Of a DNA stretch of 64,000 nt, positions 1 to 9,391 are shown piece by piece (within the stretch, counting starts at the first letter, position 1; the number at the start of each line of letters is the position of its first letter). This stretch comes from JAIBAJ01 sp965284645 (GTDB taxonomy: Bacteria; Bacteroidota; Bacteroidia; JAIBAJ01): the NCBI GenBank assembly GCA_965284645.1, contig OZ260106.1:620001-684000 (forward strand), in the 5' to 3' direction. The notes under the pieces were generated by a model that was not told the DNA's origin, searched no databases, and worked only from the letters and a program-made list of their open reading frames with translations. Both the position numbers and the translations under genes were made by a program.

Positions 1-135
1 GGAAGAATGTGAAAAAGGGGGATACTAAGGTTTTCGTTTGAAATTTTATTTTCAACTTCCAAAGCACATTTATTTAAATTTGCATGCTTTTAGAAAGAAG
101 AAACTTGTAAGTGTTTACACTCCTAACGCCTTCAG

Positions 136-1560
136 ATGCTATTTAATTCGATTGAGTTCCTTTTCTTTTTTCCATTAGTTACTTTTTTATATTTCATACT
201 TCCTTATAAAGTTCGTTGGTTTCATTTATTGGTAGCCAGTTGCATTTTTTATGCTGCTTTTATTCCAGAGTATATTTTAATTCTTTTTATTACCATCGTC
301 ATTGACTATATTGCTGGTTTACAATTGGGAAAGAACTTTTCTAAAGAAAAGAAAAAAAGAATATTATTTATGAGCATTTTGGCTAATGTTGGGATTTTAG
401 CCATTTTTAAATACTATAATTTTTTTGCAGACAACTACAATTCCCTCTTTAATTTTATTGGTATAAGTAATTTACCTAGAATTCCGCATTGGGATATTAT
501 TTTACCCATAGGACTTTCATTTCATACTTTTCAGGCAATGAGTTACACAATAGAGGTGTATAAAGGGAATCAAAAGCCTGAGAAGCATATAGGTATTTAT
601 GCTTTGTATGTGATGTTTTATCCTCAATTGGTGGCTGGTCCAATTGAAAGACCGCAAAATGTGCTTCACCAATTTCATGAAAAACACAGCTTTAGTGCTA
701 CAAAATTATACAATGGACTTAGGCTTATAGTATGGGGGCTTTTTAAAAAGGTGGTGATTGCAGACCGATTAGCCATTTATGTCAACCAATATTATAATGA
801 ACCAGAACTTTCGCCCAGTATAAACTTATTTGTTGCCACTATCTTTTTTTCGATTCAAATATATTGTGACTTCTCTGGATATAGTGATATTGCCCTTGGT
901 TCAGCAGAATCTATGGGTTTTAACCTAATGTTAAATTTCAAAAGACCATATTGGTCCTCAGATCTGCAAGAATTTTGGGCAAAGTGGCATGTTTCTCTAT
1001 CAACATGGTTTAGAGATTATGTTTACATTCCACTAGGAGGAAACAAAAAAGGGGAAAAGAGAAAATACCTAAACGTTTTTGTTGTCTTTATGTTAAGCGG
1101 TCTTTGGCATGGGGCCAATTGGACCTTTATAGTTTGGGGCTTGTTACATGCAATAGGAAATTCATTTGTAATGTTTTGGAAGCAATTTATGAAACCAATT
1201 CCATTGCCAGTTATTCCAAATATTTTGACATTTCTTTTTGTTGCAATGGCTTGGATTTATTTTAGAGCAGACTCCGTTTCAGATGCAAATACCATAATCT
1301 TAAAAATATTCTCTTTTCAGGATTATTCATTTAAAACTTTGTTTCCTATAATTTCCAGAGTACAATATGGCTTGAAATGGCATTTGTTCGTAATAATTTT
1401 GGTTACAACAATGATGATTATTGAAAAGAAAACCGATGAAAGGCTTTACAAATTCAATAAATCACCATTCGGCGATATTTTATTACTAGCAGGCATTATT
1501 TCAATGATTTTAATTTTTGGTGTTTTTAATAGTAATTCTTTTATTTACTTCCAATTCTAA
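136..1560 (+). CDS. MBOAT-family membrane-bound O-acyltransferase
   Basis: A 474-aa polytopic membrane protein of the MBOAT family (DltB/AlgI/PatA-like), which moves acyl groups, often acetyl, across the inner membrane onto an extracytoplasmic polysaccharide or other acceptor. The N-terminus MLFNSIEFLFFFP is typical of the family. PQLVAGPIERP lies near residue 168, and the catalytic-histidine segment GLWHGANW with a second His in GLLHA lies around residues 322-341. The length is normal for the family. The ATG fits the family start; a TAAATTTG box at 75-82 resembles a -7 element but has no TTG at the usual distance. The stop codon overlaps the start of the next gene by one base, so the two are translationally coupled. 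The acceptor is not visible from the sequence; the nearby glycan operon makes a surface polysaccharide a reasonable guess. Confidence 0.9.
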   Translation: MLFNSIEFLFFFPLVTFLYFILPYKVRWFHLLVASCIFYAAFIPEYILILFITIVIDYIAGLQLGKNFSKEKKKRILFMSILANVGILAIFKYYNFFADNYNSLFNFIGISNLPRIPHWDIILPIGLSFHTFQAMSYTIEVYKGNQKPEKHIGIYALYVMFYPQLVAGPIERPQNVLHQFHEKHSFSATKLYNGLRLIVWGLFKKVVIADRLAIYVNQYYNEPELSPSINLFVATIFFSIQIYCDFSGYSDIALGSAESMGFNLMLNFKRPYWSSDLQEFWAKWHVSLSTWFRDYVYIPLGGNKKGEKRKYLNVFVVFMLSGLWHGANWTFIVWGLLHAIGNSFVMFWKQFMKPIPLPVIPNILTFLFVAMAWIYFRADSVSDANTIILKIFSFQDYSFKTLFPIISRVQYGLKWHLFVIILVTTMMIIEKKTDERLYKFNKSPFGDILLLAGIISMILIFGVFNSNSFIYFQF

Positions 1561-2558
1561 TGGGCAAAGGATATAGATTCATTTTAATCTTTTTGATATC
1601 CCTAATAATAGTCACATCCTATTACTTCAATCTGTATAAGACTTATTTTGTACCTACTAACTTTGTCAAACCTACCTTGGAATTTTTGACAAATGATAGC
1701 ACGAAATACGACATAATTGTGGTTGGCAATTCACGAGCCTTAAATCATTTCAATCCTAAAATAATTGATTCTATAACGCATTTAAATTCATATGTGGTTG
1801 GTATGGATGGTTCAGATATCCCCTACTTTTTGATGGGAGTCAAAAGATATCTACAATCGCATCCAAAGCCTAAAGTTATGGTTGTTACAATAGACTTCAC
1901 CTCCATTAACACAGAAACAGTCCCTTATAACTTTTTGGAATACTATGATTTCTTAACCGATACAACAATTAAAAACACTTTAAAACCTTATGCTTTTAGG
2001 TTCAACTTTAAATTTACTTATTACTATTACTTATTTGAGTATTTATCAGGAATTGATGAAGAGAAGAAACTTGATATAAAGAAAATGTTAAATAGTCAAA
2101 TTGCTGAAAATCAACCTAAATCGATTTTTTTGACCAAGGGGTTTTACGGACATCCTGAAATGTTAGATACAAATCAAACCGCTAGTATTAAAAAGTTTAA
2201 TGAAAAAATATCTCCATTAAGCATTCAAATTATCGAATCAATTATTTCCATTTGTCAGAAAGAAAACACCAAAATTATATTTGTTCAAAGTCCATTTTAC
2301 TACTTAACACCCTCCATTGTTCTAAATTACAACCAAATCGAGGAGACGATTTCGTCAACAATTGAAAAAAACAATAGCTTGTTTTTGGATTTTGACACCA
2401 TGTCAATTTCCAACCAATACGATTGCTTTTTCAATTACATGCATTTAAATGATAAAGGTGCGGCAATTTTTTCAGTTAGATTCGCTAATGAATTAAACCG
2501 AATTTTAAATGAAACAAAAATTCAAAGAAAAATACTTGCACCCCCAATAGAAAAATGA
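1560..2558 (+). CDS. SGNH hydrolase-like partner of the MBOAT acyltransferase
   Basis: A 332-aa protein with one N-terminal hydrophobic segment (residues about 6-24), so probably anchored with its body in the periplasm. Its body looks like an SGNH/GDSL-type fold: VVGNSRA near residue 54 resembles block I with the nucleophilic Ser, and HLNDKGA near residue 295 resembles the C-terminal block with the catalytic His. Proteins of this design (DltD, AlgX/AlgJ and similar) follow MBOAT genes and complete acyl transfer to the extracellular acceptor. The start codon overlaps the previous stop (TAATG), which supports a shared function. The family assignment rests on two short motifs and the context, not on overall similarity. 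Confidence 0.72.
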   Translation: MGKGYRFILIFLISLIIVTSYYFNLYKTYFVPTNFVKPTLEFLTNDSTKYDIIVVGNSRALNHFNPKIIDSITHLNSYVVGMDGSDIPYFLMGVKRYLQSHPKPKVMVVTIDFTSINTETVPYNFLEYYDFLTDTTIKNTLKPYAFRFNFKFTYYYYLFEYLSGIDEEKKLDIKKMLNSQIAENQPKSIFLTKGFYGHPEMLDTNQTASIKKFNEKISPLSIQIIESIISICQKENTKIIFVQSPFYYLTPSIVLNYNQIEETISSTIEKNNSLFLDFDTMSISNQYDCFFNYMHLNDKGAAIFSVRFANELNRILNETKIQRKILAPPIEK

Positions 2559-2635
2559 AAGAATTTCTTAAATCCTTGGGTTTCTTGCAGCAAGTGAATC
2601 ATTTTTGTTTTAAGGATATTCCAATTCAATTTTAG
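2555..2635 (+). CDS. possible 26-aa small ORF overlapping the SGNH gene stop
   Basis: An ATG at 2555 overlaps the TGA of the preceding gene in an ATGA arrangement and opens a 26-codon frame, beginning MKEFLKSLGF, that ends at TAG 2633-2635. The overlap is the kind seen between coupled genes, but the peptide is short, matches nothing I recognise and could be chance or the stub of a decayed third gene of the operon. Confidence 0.2.
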   Translation: MKEFLKSLGFLQQVNHFCFKDIPIQF

Positions 2636-2707
2636 CCATTAATTTCTAGTGTTTCGTTAAGTATTTCAAGTTTAATTACTTTTTAAGAAAGCTCAATTCA
2701 ATCTTTA

Positions 2708-2715
2708 TATCTTCG
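2708..2715 (+). promoter_or_regulatory. candidate -7 box of the methyltransferase/aminotransferase operon
   Basis: TATCTTCG matches the Bacteroidota -7 consensus TAnnTTTG at seven of eight positions and lies 22 bases before the ATG at 2738, which would give a leader of roughly 17 bases. No TTG is seen at the usual -33 distance, so support is partial. Confidence 0.4.
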
Positions 2716-2737
2716 CCACTTCAAAAACAGAGGATAT

Positions 2738-3811
2738 ATGTCGTTAGAATTTTATAAAAAAGACAAAAAATCGGCTTTAGAAGCAAAGGAATATGCACAA
2801 TGGATTGCTTTCGGACCTTCGGTTTTTCAGGCAGCCAGAATTTTAAGAAACTCTGGAATATTAACTGCCATTGAGAAAGCGGGGAAGGAAGGATTGACCT
2901 TAGAGGAAGTGGTTGAAAAAACCAAGGTACCGCATTATGGGACAAGGGTTTTGCTAGAAGCTGGATTAGGAATAGGCTTGGTACTTTTGAACGAAGGAAA
3001 GTATACCTTAACTAAAACCTCATTTTTCATTTTACACGATAAATTGACTGTTTCCAATATGGATTTTTCACATGATGTGAATTATTTGGGAATGTACGAC
3101 CTTGAAAAGTCTATTTATAATGAAAAGCCTGAAGGTTTGAAGGTTTTCGGAGAATGGAAGACTGTTTACGAGGCCTTGGCTCACCTTCCAAAGGATATCC
3201 AAAAATCGTGGTTTGCCTTTGACCATTTTTATTCTGATGATGCTTTTCCGGCCGCATTGCCAGAGGTTTTCAAAAACAAGCCAAAGTACATGGCCGATAT
3301 TGGCGGCAATACGGGTAAATGGACTTTAAAGAGTTTGGCATTTGACCCTGAGGTAAGAATGGCTATTTTAGATTTACCGGGCCAATTGAACATGGCCAAG
3401 GCCAATATTGCCGAGCAAGGGCTAAGTGATAGGGTTGATTTTTTTGAGATTAATATTTTGGATGAAAATCAAAAGATTCCGAAGGGTTTTGATGCCATTT
3501 GGATGAGCCAGTTTTTGGATTGTTTTTCAGACGCCGAAATTGTATCTATTTTGAACCGTTGTTATGAGGCATTGGATGAAAATGGCCGAGTTTATATTTT
3601 GGAGCCGTTTTGGGATAGACAGCGTTTTGCGGCTTCGGCCTTTTGTTTGCAACAGACTTCTTTGTATTTTACGGCCATAGCCAATGGAAACAGCCAAATG
3701 TATTTTTCAGAAACCTTTTTAAAACTTGTAGATAAGGCTGGATTTGAAGTTGAATCCCAAACGGATGGATTGGGTGTAAGCCATACCTTATTGACCTGCA
3801 AGAAAAAATAA
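2738..3811 (+). CDS. SAM-dependent O-methyltransferase-like protein
   Basis: A 357-aa class I methyltransferase with the two-part build of the acetylserotonin/hydroxyindole O-methyltransferase group: an N-terminal winged-helix dimerisation half (residues about 20-110, with 'LRNSGILTAIEK' and 'GLTLEEVVEKTKV') and a C-terminal Rossmann half whose glycine-rich SAM loop ADIGGNTGKW lies near residue 186, followed by the acidic residue in MAILDLPGQ. The substrate cannot be read from the sequence. Four bases separate it from the aminotransferase gene, so the two probably form one transcription unit and may act on the same small molecule. Confidence 0.8.
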   Translation: MSLEFYKKDKKSALEAKEYAQWIAFGPSVFQAARILRNSGILTAIEKAGKEGLTLEEVVEKTKVPHYGTRVLLEAGLGIGLVLLNEGKYTLTKTSFFILHDKLTVSNMDFSHDVNYLGMYDLEKSIYNEKPEGLKVFGEWKTVYEALAHLPKDIQKSWFAFDHFYSDDAFPAALPEVFKNKPKYMADIGGNTGKWTLKSLAFDPEVRMAILDLPGQLNMAKANIAEQGLSDRVDFFEINILDENQKIPKGFDAIWMSQFLDCFSDAEIVSILNRCYEALDENGRVYILEPFWDRQRFAASAFCLQQTSLYFTAIANGNSQMYFSETFLKLVDKAGFEVESQTDGLGVSHTLLTCKKK

Positions 3812-3815
3812 TATC

Positions 3816-5021
3816 ATGGAAATTTCTGAACGTGGAAAGGCCATGCCTTCGTCCCCCATTCGTAGATTGGTACCTTTTGCTGAAGCGGCCAAGCGCATGG
3901 GCAAAAAAGTGTATCATTTAAATATTGGCCAACCTGATATTGAAACACCACAGGTGGTAAGGGATGCTATTCGTAATTTAGACCTTAAGGTATTGGAATA
4001 CAGCCATTCTGCGGGCAATGAAAGTTACAGGAGAAAGCTATCCGATTATTATAAAGGTGTTGGAATTTATGTAGAGTATGATGAAATAATGGTAACGGCA
4101 GGAGGTTCAGAGGCCCTTTTGTTTGGCATGATGAGCTGTTTGAATCCGGGTGATGAAGTAATAACACCTGAGCCATTTTATGCCAACTACAATGGATTTG
4201 CCCAAACTGCGGGAGTGGTTATCAAACCCGTTACTTCGCATATTGAAACCGGATTTGCTTTGCCGGCGATTTCGGAGATTGAAGCGGCCATCACTCCAAA
4301 AACAAAGGCGATAATCATTTGCAACCCGAACAATCCAACGGGATACTTATACAAAAAGGAAGAGTTGTTGGCTTTGGAAGAAATTGTTCGGAGCCATCAG
4401 TTATATCTGTTCAGTGATGAGGTTTACAGAGAGTTTTGTTACGATGGGAATGAGCCCTTTTCGGCCATGAATTTAAGTAGTATCCGCGATCAGGTCATAA
4501 TGATCGATAGTGTATCGAAGCGTTACAGCATGTGTGGGGCGAGGATTGGCACTTTGATAACCCATAACCGCAATGTTTACAACACAGCGATGAAATATGC
4601 GCAGGCCCGATTGAGTCCACCTTCGTTGGGACAAATTGCGGCTGAGGCTGCCATAGCGACCCCGGAATCCTACTTTAAGGAAGTGGCGGAAGAGTATGTA
4701 AAGCGGCGGGATTTGGTGGTAGAGAGGATTAATAGAATTCCCGGTGCAATATGTCCAACCCCTGGAGGTGCTTTTTATGCAATAGCCCGTTTACCTATTG
4801 ATGATAGTGATGTGTTTTGTCAATGGTTATTGGAAGAATTCAGTTACAACAATTCAACGGTGATGTTGGCGCCTGCAACTGGATTTTATGCAACACCAGG
4901 AATGGGCAAGAATGAAGTAAGGATAGGGTATGTTTTGAACTTAGAGGATTTGAGTGGAGCGATGGATTGTTTGGAGAGGGCGGTAGAGGTTTATGGGTCA
5001 AAATTATCAACCAAGGATTGA
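3816..5021 (+). CDS. class I/II pyridoxal-phosphate aminotransferase
   Basis: A 401-aa fold-type I aminotransferase of the AspC/AAT-like group, cytosolic. It shows the substrate-arm residues in LNIGQPDIETP, the conserved NPNNPTGY near residue 171, SDEVYREF after it, and the PLP-binding lysine in SVSKRYSMCGARIG near residue 234, followed by the Arg of the phosphate cup. A C-terminal Arg in NEVRIGYVLN is suited to carboxylate binding. Length and motif order are normal. It is probably co-transcribed with the methyltransferase gene four bases upstream; its amino-acid substrate is not evident. Its end lies five bases from the convergent glycosyltransferase gene, leaving no room for a separate terminator. 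Confidence 0.88.
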   Translation: MEISERGKAMPSSPIRRLVPFAEAAKRMGKKVYHLNIGQPDIETPQVVRDAIRNLDLKVLEYSHSAGNESYRRKLSDYYKGVGIYVEYDEIMVTAGGSEALLFGMMSCLNPGDEVITPEPFYANYNGFAQTAGVVIKPVTSHIETGFALPAISEIEAAITPKTKAIIICNPNNPTGYLYKKEELLALEEIVRSHQLYLFSDEVYREFCYDGNEPFSAMNLSSIRDQVIMIDSVSKRYSMCGARIGTLITHNRNVYNTAMKYAQARLSPPSLGQIAAEAAIATPESYFKEVAEEYVKRRDLVVERINRIPGAICPTPGGAFYAIARLPIDDSDVFCQWLLEEFSYNNSTVMLAPATGFYATPGMGKNEVRIGYVLNLEDLSGAMDCLERAVEVYGSKLSTKD

Positions 5022-5026
5022 ATTAA

Positions 5027-6160
5027 CTAGGAAATGTGTTGTTGAATAATTTCCCAATGTTTATCGCACATATTTTGAAGGGAAAAATGTTCCTGAATTC
5101 TTTGGTGGTTTCTGGTTCCTATTTGTTTTCGTAGTTCTGGATCAAAGGCTAATCGAAGGATAATATTGGCCATGGCATCGGCATCTTTTGGTGGCGAGAG
5201 GAATTCACTATTTTCAGGCCCAACAGCTTCAAAAATCCCTGGAATATTTGTACCTACAACAGGCAATTTCAAATCCATAGCTTCTAACAATGAATTGGGC
5301 AAGCCTTCTGTATTAGAGCTCAGAATATGAATATCAGAAGCTAGATTTAAACCTGTAATATCCTTTACGTTTCCTAGGAATTTGACATTTCCATAAATTC
5401 CTTGATCAATGCAGAGGCTTAATAAATCTTGTGTTGCGTTTCCAAGTATTCCGGCAAGCAACAAAATGGGACGAATACCCTTTGCTTCCATTTCGTCTTT
5501 TACTTTTTTCCATGCCAAAACCAAGGTATGGTGATCTTTTCTCAAGGCAATATGAGCCACCATTAGGGCAACAAAATCCGAATTTTCTATTCCAAGTTTC
5601 TTGTGCCATTCTTGGCGAGAGAAAATGGGATTCATTTTTTCGGGGCCATTATAAATAACTTGAACTTTTTCTTTTGGGACTTTTACTTCTTTTATCAAGA
5701 AATCAGCACCATTAACGGAGTTTGAAATAAAAATTGGGGTATTATCCAAGGCCATTCGGTCGGCTTTTTTATCGAATTTGTACCCTCCCGCTTCAATTCC
5801 TTGTTGGCCCCAAATAAAGTATTTTGCACCTGTTCTTTTCCAAATCAAACCAAGCAAAAGGTCGGGCTGATTGGTGTAGCTAAGGAGCAAATCGGGTTTA
5901 AAGCTTGAAAAAAGTTTAGAATATTCCCAAATTTGTTTAGGATAAAGGTATTTGGCAAGGCCTCTGAAATAGCCTATATCTCTAGTTTTAAGGTTGTAAC
6001 GATCACAAACTATTTTGGCTGAGCCATCGCCCGGCATAAAGTGCCAAATTTCAACGGTACACTTTTTTTCGTTTTGAAGCCAAGCACCAAAAAGCAGGGC
6101 TTGTTTTTCGGCTCCACCCAAGCTAAGGGCGTCTAAGAGAATGATGGTACGTAACGACAT
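5027..6160 (-). CDS. glycosyltransferase family 4
   Basis: A 377-aa GT-B glycosyltransferase. The N-terminal half opens with a donor-domain-like start containing LSLGGAEKQA, the usual GGAE signature of GT4 enzymes. The C-terminal half carries VALMVAHIALRKDHHTL (nucleotide-sugar binding) and the E-x7-E element in NTEGLPNSLLEAM near residue 290, then GTNIPGIFEAV. It is cytosolic or peripherally membrane-bound and transfers a sugar from an activated donor during assembly of the surface glycan. It is the last gene of the long minus-strand glycan operon, 16 bases behind the preceding GT2 gene. Donor and acceptor sugars cannot be assigned. Confidence 0.88.
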   Translation of the reverse strand: MSLRTIILLDALSLGGAEKQALLFGAWLQNEKKCTVEIWHFMPGDGSAKIVCDRYNLKTRDIGYFRGLAKYLYPKQIWEYSKLFSSFKPDLLLSYTNQPDLLLGLIWKRTGAKYFIWGQQGIEAGGYKFDKKADRMALDNTPIFISNSVNGADFLIKEVKVPKEKVQVIYNGPEKMNPIFSRQEWHKKLGIENSDFVALMVAHIALRKDHHTLVLAWKKVKDEMEAKGIRPILLLAGILGNATQDLLSLCIDQGIYGNVKFLGNVKDITGLNLASDIHILSSNTEGLPNSLLEAMDLKLPVVGTNIPGIFEAVGPENSEFLSPPKDADAMANIILRLAFDPELRKQIGTRNHQRIQEHFSLQNMCDKHWEIIQQHIS

Positions 6161-6176
6161 GGGTCAAAGTTCGGGA

Positions 6177-6998
6177 TTAGTTTTTGAAAAGTGAATATAG
6201 TTTTCGAAGTGGCGCAAGTATTTTTCGACCTAAGGTATATTCTCTGGACCTTTTTAAGTCAATATTTTGAGCAAGCAATAATTTATATTCCTTTAGGATT
6301 AAATTCTTGTGTTTAGTGTATATATAATCAAATATTGGATCAATGTTTTTATTGGCAACTTGGAAAGTTCTTGAATTTTCCAATACTCTAATTTGAAGAA
6401 AGCAGCGATCCAGCTTTTTGAATGTGAAATCCATTTCTGCAAAGGATAGCCATAAGTCCCAATCTTCTAGGCCTAATTTGCTAAGGTAAGTATCATAATT
6501 TCCGACTGATTCCAACGCAGATTTACGAAATAGAGCTGTTACGAACAAGGGGTTATAGGTTAGAAAATTGAACTTTTCAAAGTTGGGCAGATTCAACGTT
6601 TCATTGACCATTCCAAACTTTTGCCCATTGCCATATACTACATGAATACTATGGTTGTCTTCCATTTCTTTAACTGCCTGGCCAATAAATGGTTCTCCAA
6701 GTTTATCGTCTCCATCCAATGGAAGTATATACTTTCCACTAGCCTTTTCTATACCAAGGTTTCTAGCTACACTTGGTCCGCTATTAATATTTGTTTGAAG
6801 AATTTTGATTTCAAAGGCATTGAATTTTTCTAATGATTCTTTTGCCGAACTTTTTGTGGAACAATCATCAATTACTAAAACCTCTAGGTTAGGGTAGTTT
6901 TGAATGCTAATGGACTCCAATGACTCGTGAATAAATTCACCATGGTTAAAGTAGGGGATAATAATTGAAACTAATGGAAAGCCTTCTGATTCATTCAT
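6177..6998 (-). CDS. glycosyltransferase family 2
   Basis: A 273-aa GT-A enzyme. The family start VSIIIPYFNHGEFIHESL is followed by VLVIDDCSTK (first Asp pair) and the metal-binding DxD-like ILPLDGDDK near residue 96, then LGLEDWDLWL, the ED motif of the catalytic base. It is cytosolic and acts at the inner-membrane face on the lipid-linked glycan. It lies 3 bases from the upstream GT4 gene and 16 bases before the next, inside the operon. Specificity unknown. Confidence 0.87.
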   Translation of the reverse strand: MNESEGFPLVSIIIPYFNHGEFIHESLESISIQNYPNLEVLVIDDCSTKSSAKESLEKFNAFEIKILQTNINSGPSVARNLGIEKASGKYILPLDGDDKLGEPFIGQAVKEMEDNHSIHVVYGNGQKFGMVNETLNLPNFEKFNFLTYNPLFVTALFRKSALESVGNYDTYLSKLGLEDWDLWLSFAEMDFTFKKLDRCFLQIRVLENSRTFQVANKNIDPIFDYIYTKHKNLILKEYKLLLAQNIDLKRSREYTLGRKILAPLRKLYSLFKN

Positions 6999-7001
6999 TG
7001 G

Positions 7002-8216
7002 TTAGAAATTCATAAATTGGTTATTCCAGGCCTTATCAAAAACCCTAGGATTGAAATTAGCTTTGGCGTGATTGAAGCTTGCTTGGCTCAACTTTTCAAA
7101 TAAAATAGGATTTTCTGCTAATTTTTCGATGCTACAAACGAAATCTTCAACTGTTTTGGAGTCATTGGATAAATCGATTAAGTATCCATTTTCTCCTGAA
7201 ATTACATGTTCGCTTATTCCTCCAACATTTGTTGAAATGCAAACCGCTGAGTGGGCCATAGCTTCCATAATGACCATAGGCATGCCTTCTCTAGTCGAAC
7301 ATAGTACCAGAATATGGATTTTGTCGTACCAGTTTTCCAATTCTTCTTGAATAGTTATATTTCCTAGAAACTCACAAAATTTTTTATCATCCGAATCTAT
7401 AGCGTCTTCCAGACCTGGTCCAATTAAATAAAAGTTAGCCTTTCTCTTCTTATTTAAACTTTGGGCCATTTTACCAATCAAATTTACTCTTTTCTCAGGA
7501 CTGTTTCTTGAAACGAAACCTATTTTCAAGTGGTCTAAACTATCTTTTTTCTTATATCGTTCTGGAACATTTACTTTATTTTGAATGATAGAGACGCGCT
7601 CATTTAATTCAACTGGGAGTCCATTTTCAGCATACAACCACTTAAAATCATTTTTTGTTTTTGAATTAATCGTAATTCTTTTTTGCAAACGGTTTGCTAC
7701 AGGCAAACTAGCATATTCAGCACCAACTTCACCTTTATGAACAAATGCATGAATGAGGTCGAAGCAAAAAATAGTGGATTTGAATTGTGGAATTAATTTG
7801 TAATAGAAAAGACAATTTCCCCCGAAGGTAATGGAAGCTGGGTTTTTATTTATTTTCCAAATTAGAACCCTGATTAGAATGTTCCCCAAGAAATAGGACC
7901 GTTTGATGAAATTTGATAATTCAAAAATTGGACCTGTTTCTTGGAATTCTGACAACAAACTATTATCTAAAGAAGCATTTGTGAATATAATCCAAGGTTT
8001 TTTATTTGCGATTGATTTGCAAATATCTAGGTGCACTTTTTCGGCTCCTCCAGTATGAAAAAAAGGAAAAAAAAGAAAGCATTGGTTAGGATTGGATTCA
8101 TTTATAATACGGAGGATCATTTCTGTCGTTTGAAACCTAAGTATCGCCCAATCATAAAGTGAAACAACCAAATTAAAGAGGCCTAGTTTTTTTAGAATAT
8201 ATTTTATTTGTTTCAT
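7002..8216 (-). CDS. glycosyltransferase family 4-like
   Basis: A 404-aa GT-B type glycosyltransferase. FFHTGGAEKVHLDI near residue 55 is the GGAE signature; KIGFVSRNSPEKRVNLIGKM is the hinge and donor-site start; STREGMPMVIMEAM near residue 305 gives the E-x7-E pair, followed by STNVGGISEHVI. The first 35 residues are an extra N-terminal helix, possibly for membrane contact. It belongs to the glycan operon, 21 bases after the CgeB-like gene and 3 bases before the GT2 gene. The sugar transferred is not predictable. Confidence 0.85.
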   Translation of the reverse strand: MKQIKYILKKLGLFNLVVSLYDWAILRFQTTEMILRIINESNPNQCFLFFPFFHTGGAEKVHLDICKSIANKKPWIIFTNASLDNSLLSEFQETGPIFELSNFIKRSYFLGNILIRVLIWKINKNPASITFGGNCLFYYKLIPQFKSTIFCFDLIHAFVHKGEVGAEYASLPVANRLQKRITINSKTKNDFKWLYAENGLPVELNERVSIIQNKVNVPERYKKKDSLDHLKIGFVSRNSPEKRVNLIGKMAQSLNKKRKANFYLIGPGLEDAIDSDDKKFCEFLGNITIQEELENWYDKIHILVLCSTREGMPMVIMEAMAHSAVCISTNVGGISEHVISGENGYLIDLSNDSKTVEDFVCSIEKLAENPILFEKLSQASFNHAKANFNPRVFDKAWNNQFMNF

Positions 8217-8237
8217 CCTATCCTTTCAAAGGAAAAA

Positions 8238-9356
8238 CTAATAATCTTGACCTAAATAGTATTCTGGATAGATTTTGTTTTTAATCAGGTAAATAAGCCT
8301 TTTGGGAAAGGTTTTTATTCGCTGATTTCTTGCCTTTACTATTCCTAGATTCTTTAAACCTGGAGTAGGCTTTAGTTTTGGTTGTAGTTCATTTACATAT
8401 TTTTCAACCAAACTAAACACAGCGACTTCATTATAATCTTTAGTACTTCGTTTCCAACCGGCTGCGGCAATTTTTCTCCTTTCTTCATCGTGGGCTAGAT
8501 AGTATTTGGTTTTTTCAATTGCTTCTTCAACATTCTCAAAACCAATGACCTCTTTGTCAAGTTCAAAAATTTGGCCCAAATGACTTTTATTATCACAAAT
8601 TTGCATTACTCCGCAAGCTGGTAAGGTATAGGTTCGGAAGTTAATTGGCCCAGTACTATTGTGGAAATTAGGTCCAATTTTAGTATTAAGATAAAGGGGG
8701 ATTCTTTCTTCTTCAGCCAAAAAACCATCAGGCCAACCTGCTCCAAAATACTTGCCAGCAGGGAAGGCGTTGGCAAACTGATCTAATCGTCTGATTCTAT
8801 CAGGAATAAATTTTCTTTCGCAAAGCAAGGCTAAATCATTTGTTCTTTCTCCATTTAAAATTTGTTCTTCCGTTAAGGTGGGGTCAAAATCAGTGGAGAG
8901 AAAGCCCAACGGCCAGAACTTTACATTTTTTACACCCCATTTTTTATATGTTTCCACTTCTGCTATGTTTCCTACCATGCAAAGGTCATAGGCAGCAGCA
9001 ACTGGTTTTGACAAAAATTCAGATGCTTCGGGGTCATCAAAGCAAGAATAAATATTAAATGTAGGGAGACTTTGGACAAATTCTGGATGCAAATTAATTC
9101 CATTCCAATTTAAAAAAACATCAAAATCTTCTGCCTTTTTTGCCAAGTTTTCATATGATTTTAGCAAATCTTTATCCCCCAACTTCCAGCATCTATCAAG
9201 TTGTCTCCACCACAAAGGTGGGCCTGGAGGATTTATTGTTAAAGGATAACTTTCCACTTCAAAACCAGCAAGTCTTAACCTTGAAAGCCATTTGTTGACT
9301 GTTTGGGCGACATCAACGGGGTAATTGTAATAACTAAAACCTAGGAGGATTTTCAT
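8238..9356 (-). CDS. CgeB-like glycosyltransferase
   Basis: A 372-aa protein similar in layout to the CgeB/DUF3880-type glycosyltransferases. It starts MKILLGFSYYNYP, has NIYSCFDDPEASEFLSKP around residue 105 and the C-terminal stretch RTYTLPACGVMQICDN near residue 250, where the CgeB group has its conserved acceptor/donor loop, followed by a helical region ending in AAAGWKRS. Expected cytosolic, transferring a sugar during glycan assembly. It is inside the operon with 21- and 35-base gaps to its neighbours. The family is recognised with moderate certainty; donor unknown. Confidence 0.75.
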   Translation of the reverse strand: MKILLGFSYYNYPVDVAQTVNKWLSRLRLAGFEVESYPLTINPPGPPLWWRQLDRCWKLGDKDLLKSYENLAKKAEDFDVFLNWNGINLHPEFVQSLPTFNIYSCFDDPEASEFLSKPVAAAYDLCMVGNIAEVETYKKWGVKNVKFWPLGFLSTDFDPTLTEEQILNGERTNDLALLCERKFIPDRIRRLDQFANAFPAGKYFGAGWPDGFLAEEERIPLYLNTKIGPNFHNSTGPINFRTYTLPACGVMQICDNKSHLGQIFELDKEVIGFENVEEAIEKTKYYLAHDEERRKIAAAGWKRSTKDYNEVAVFSLVEKYVNELQPKLKPTPGLKNLGIVKARNQRIKTFPKRLIYLIKNKIYPEYYLGQDY

Positions 9357-9391
9357 TGGATTAAGAAATAAATAATGAAAAGTATCAATGT

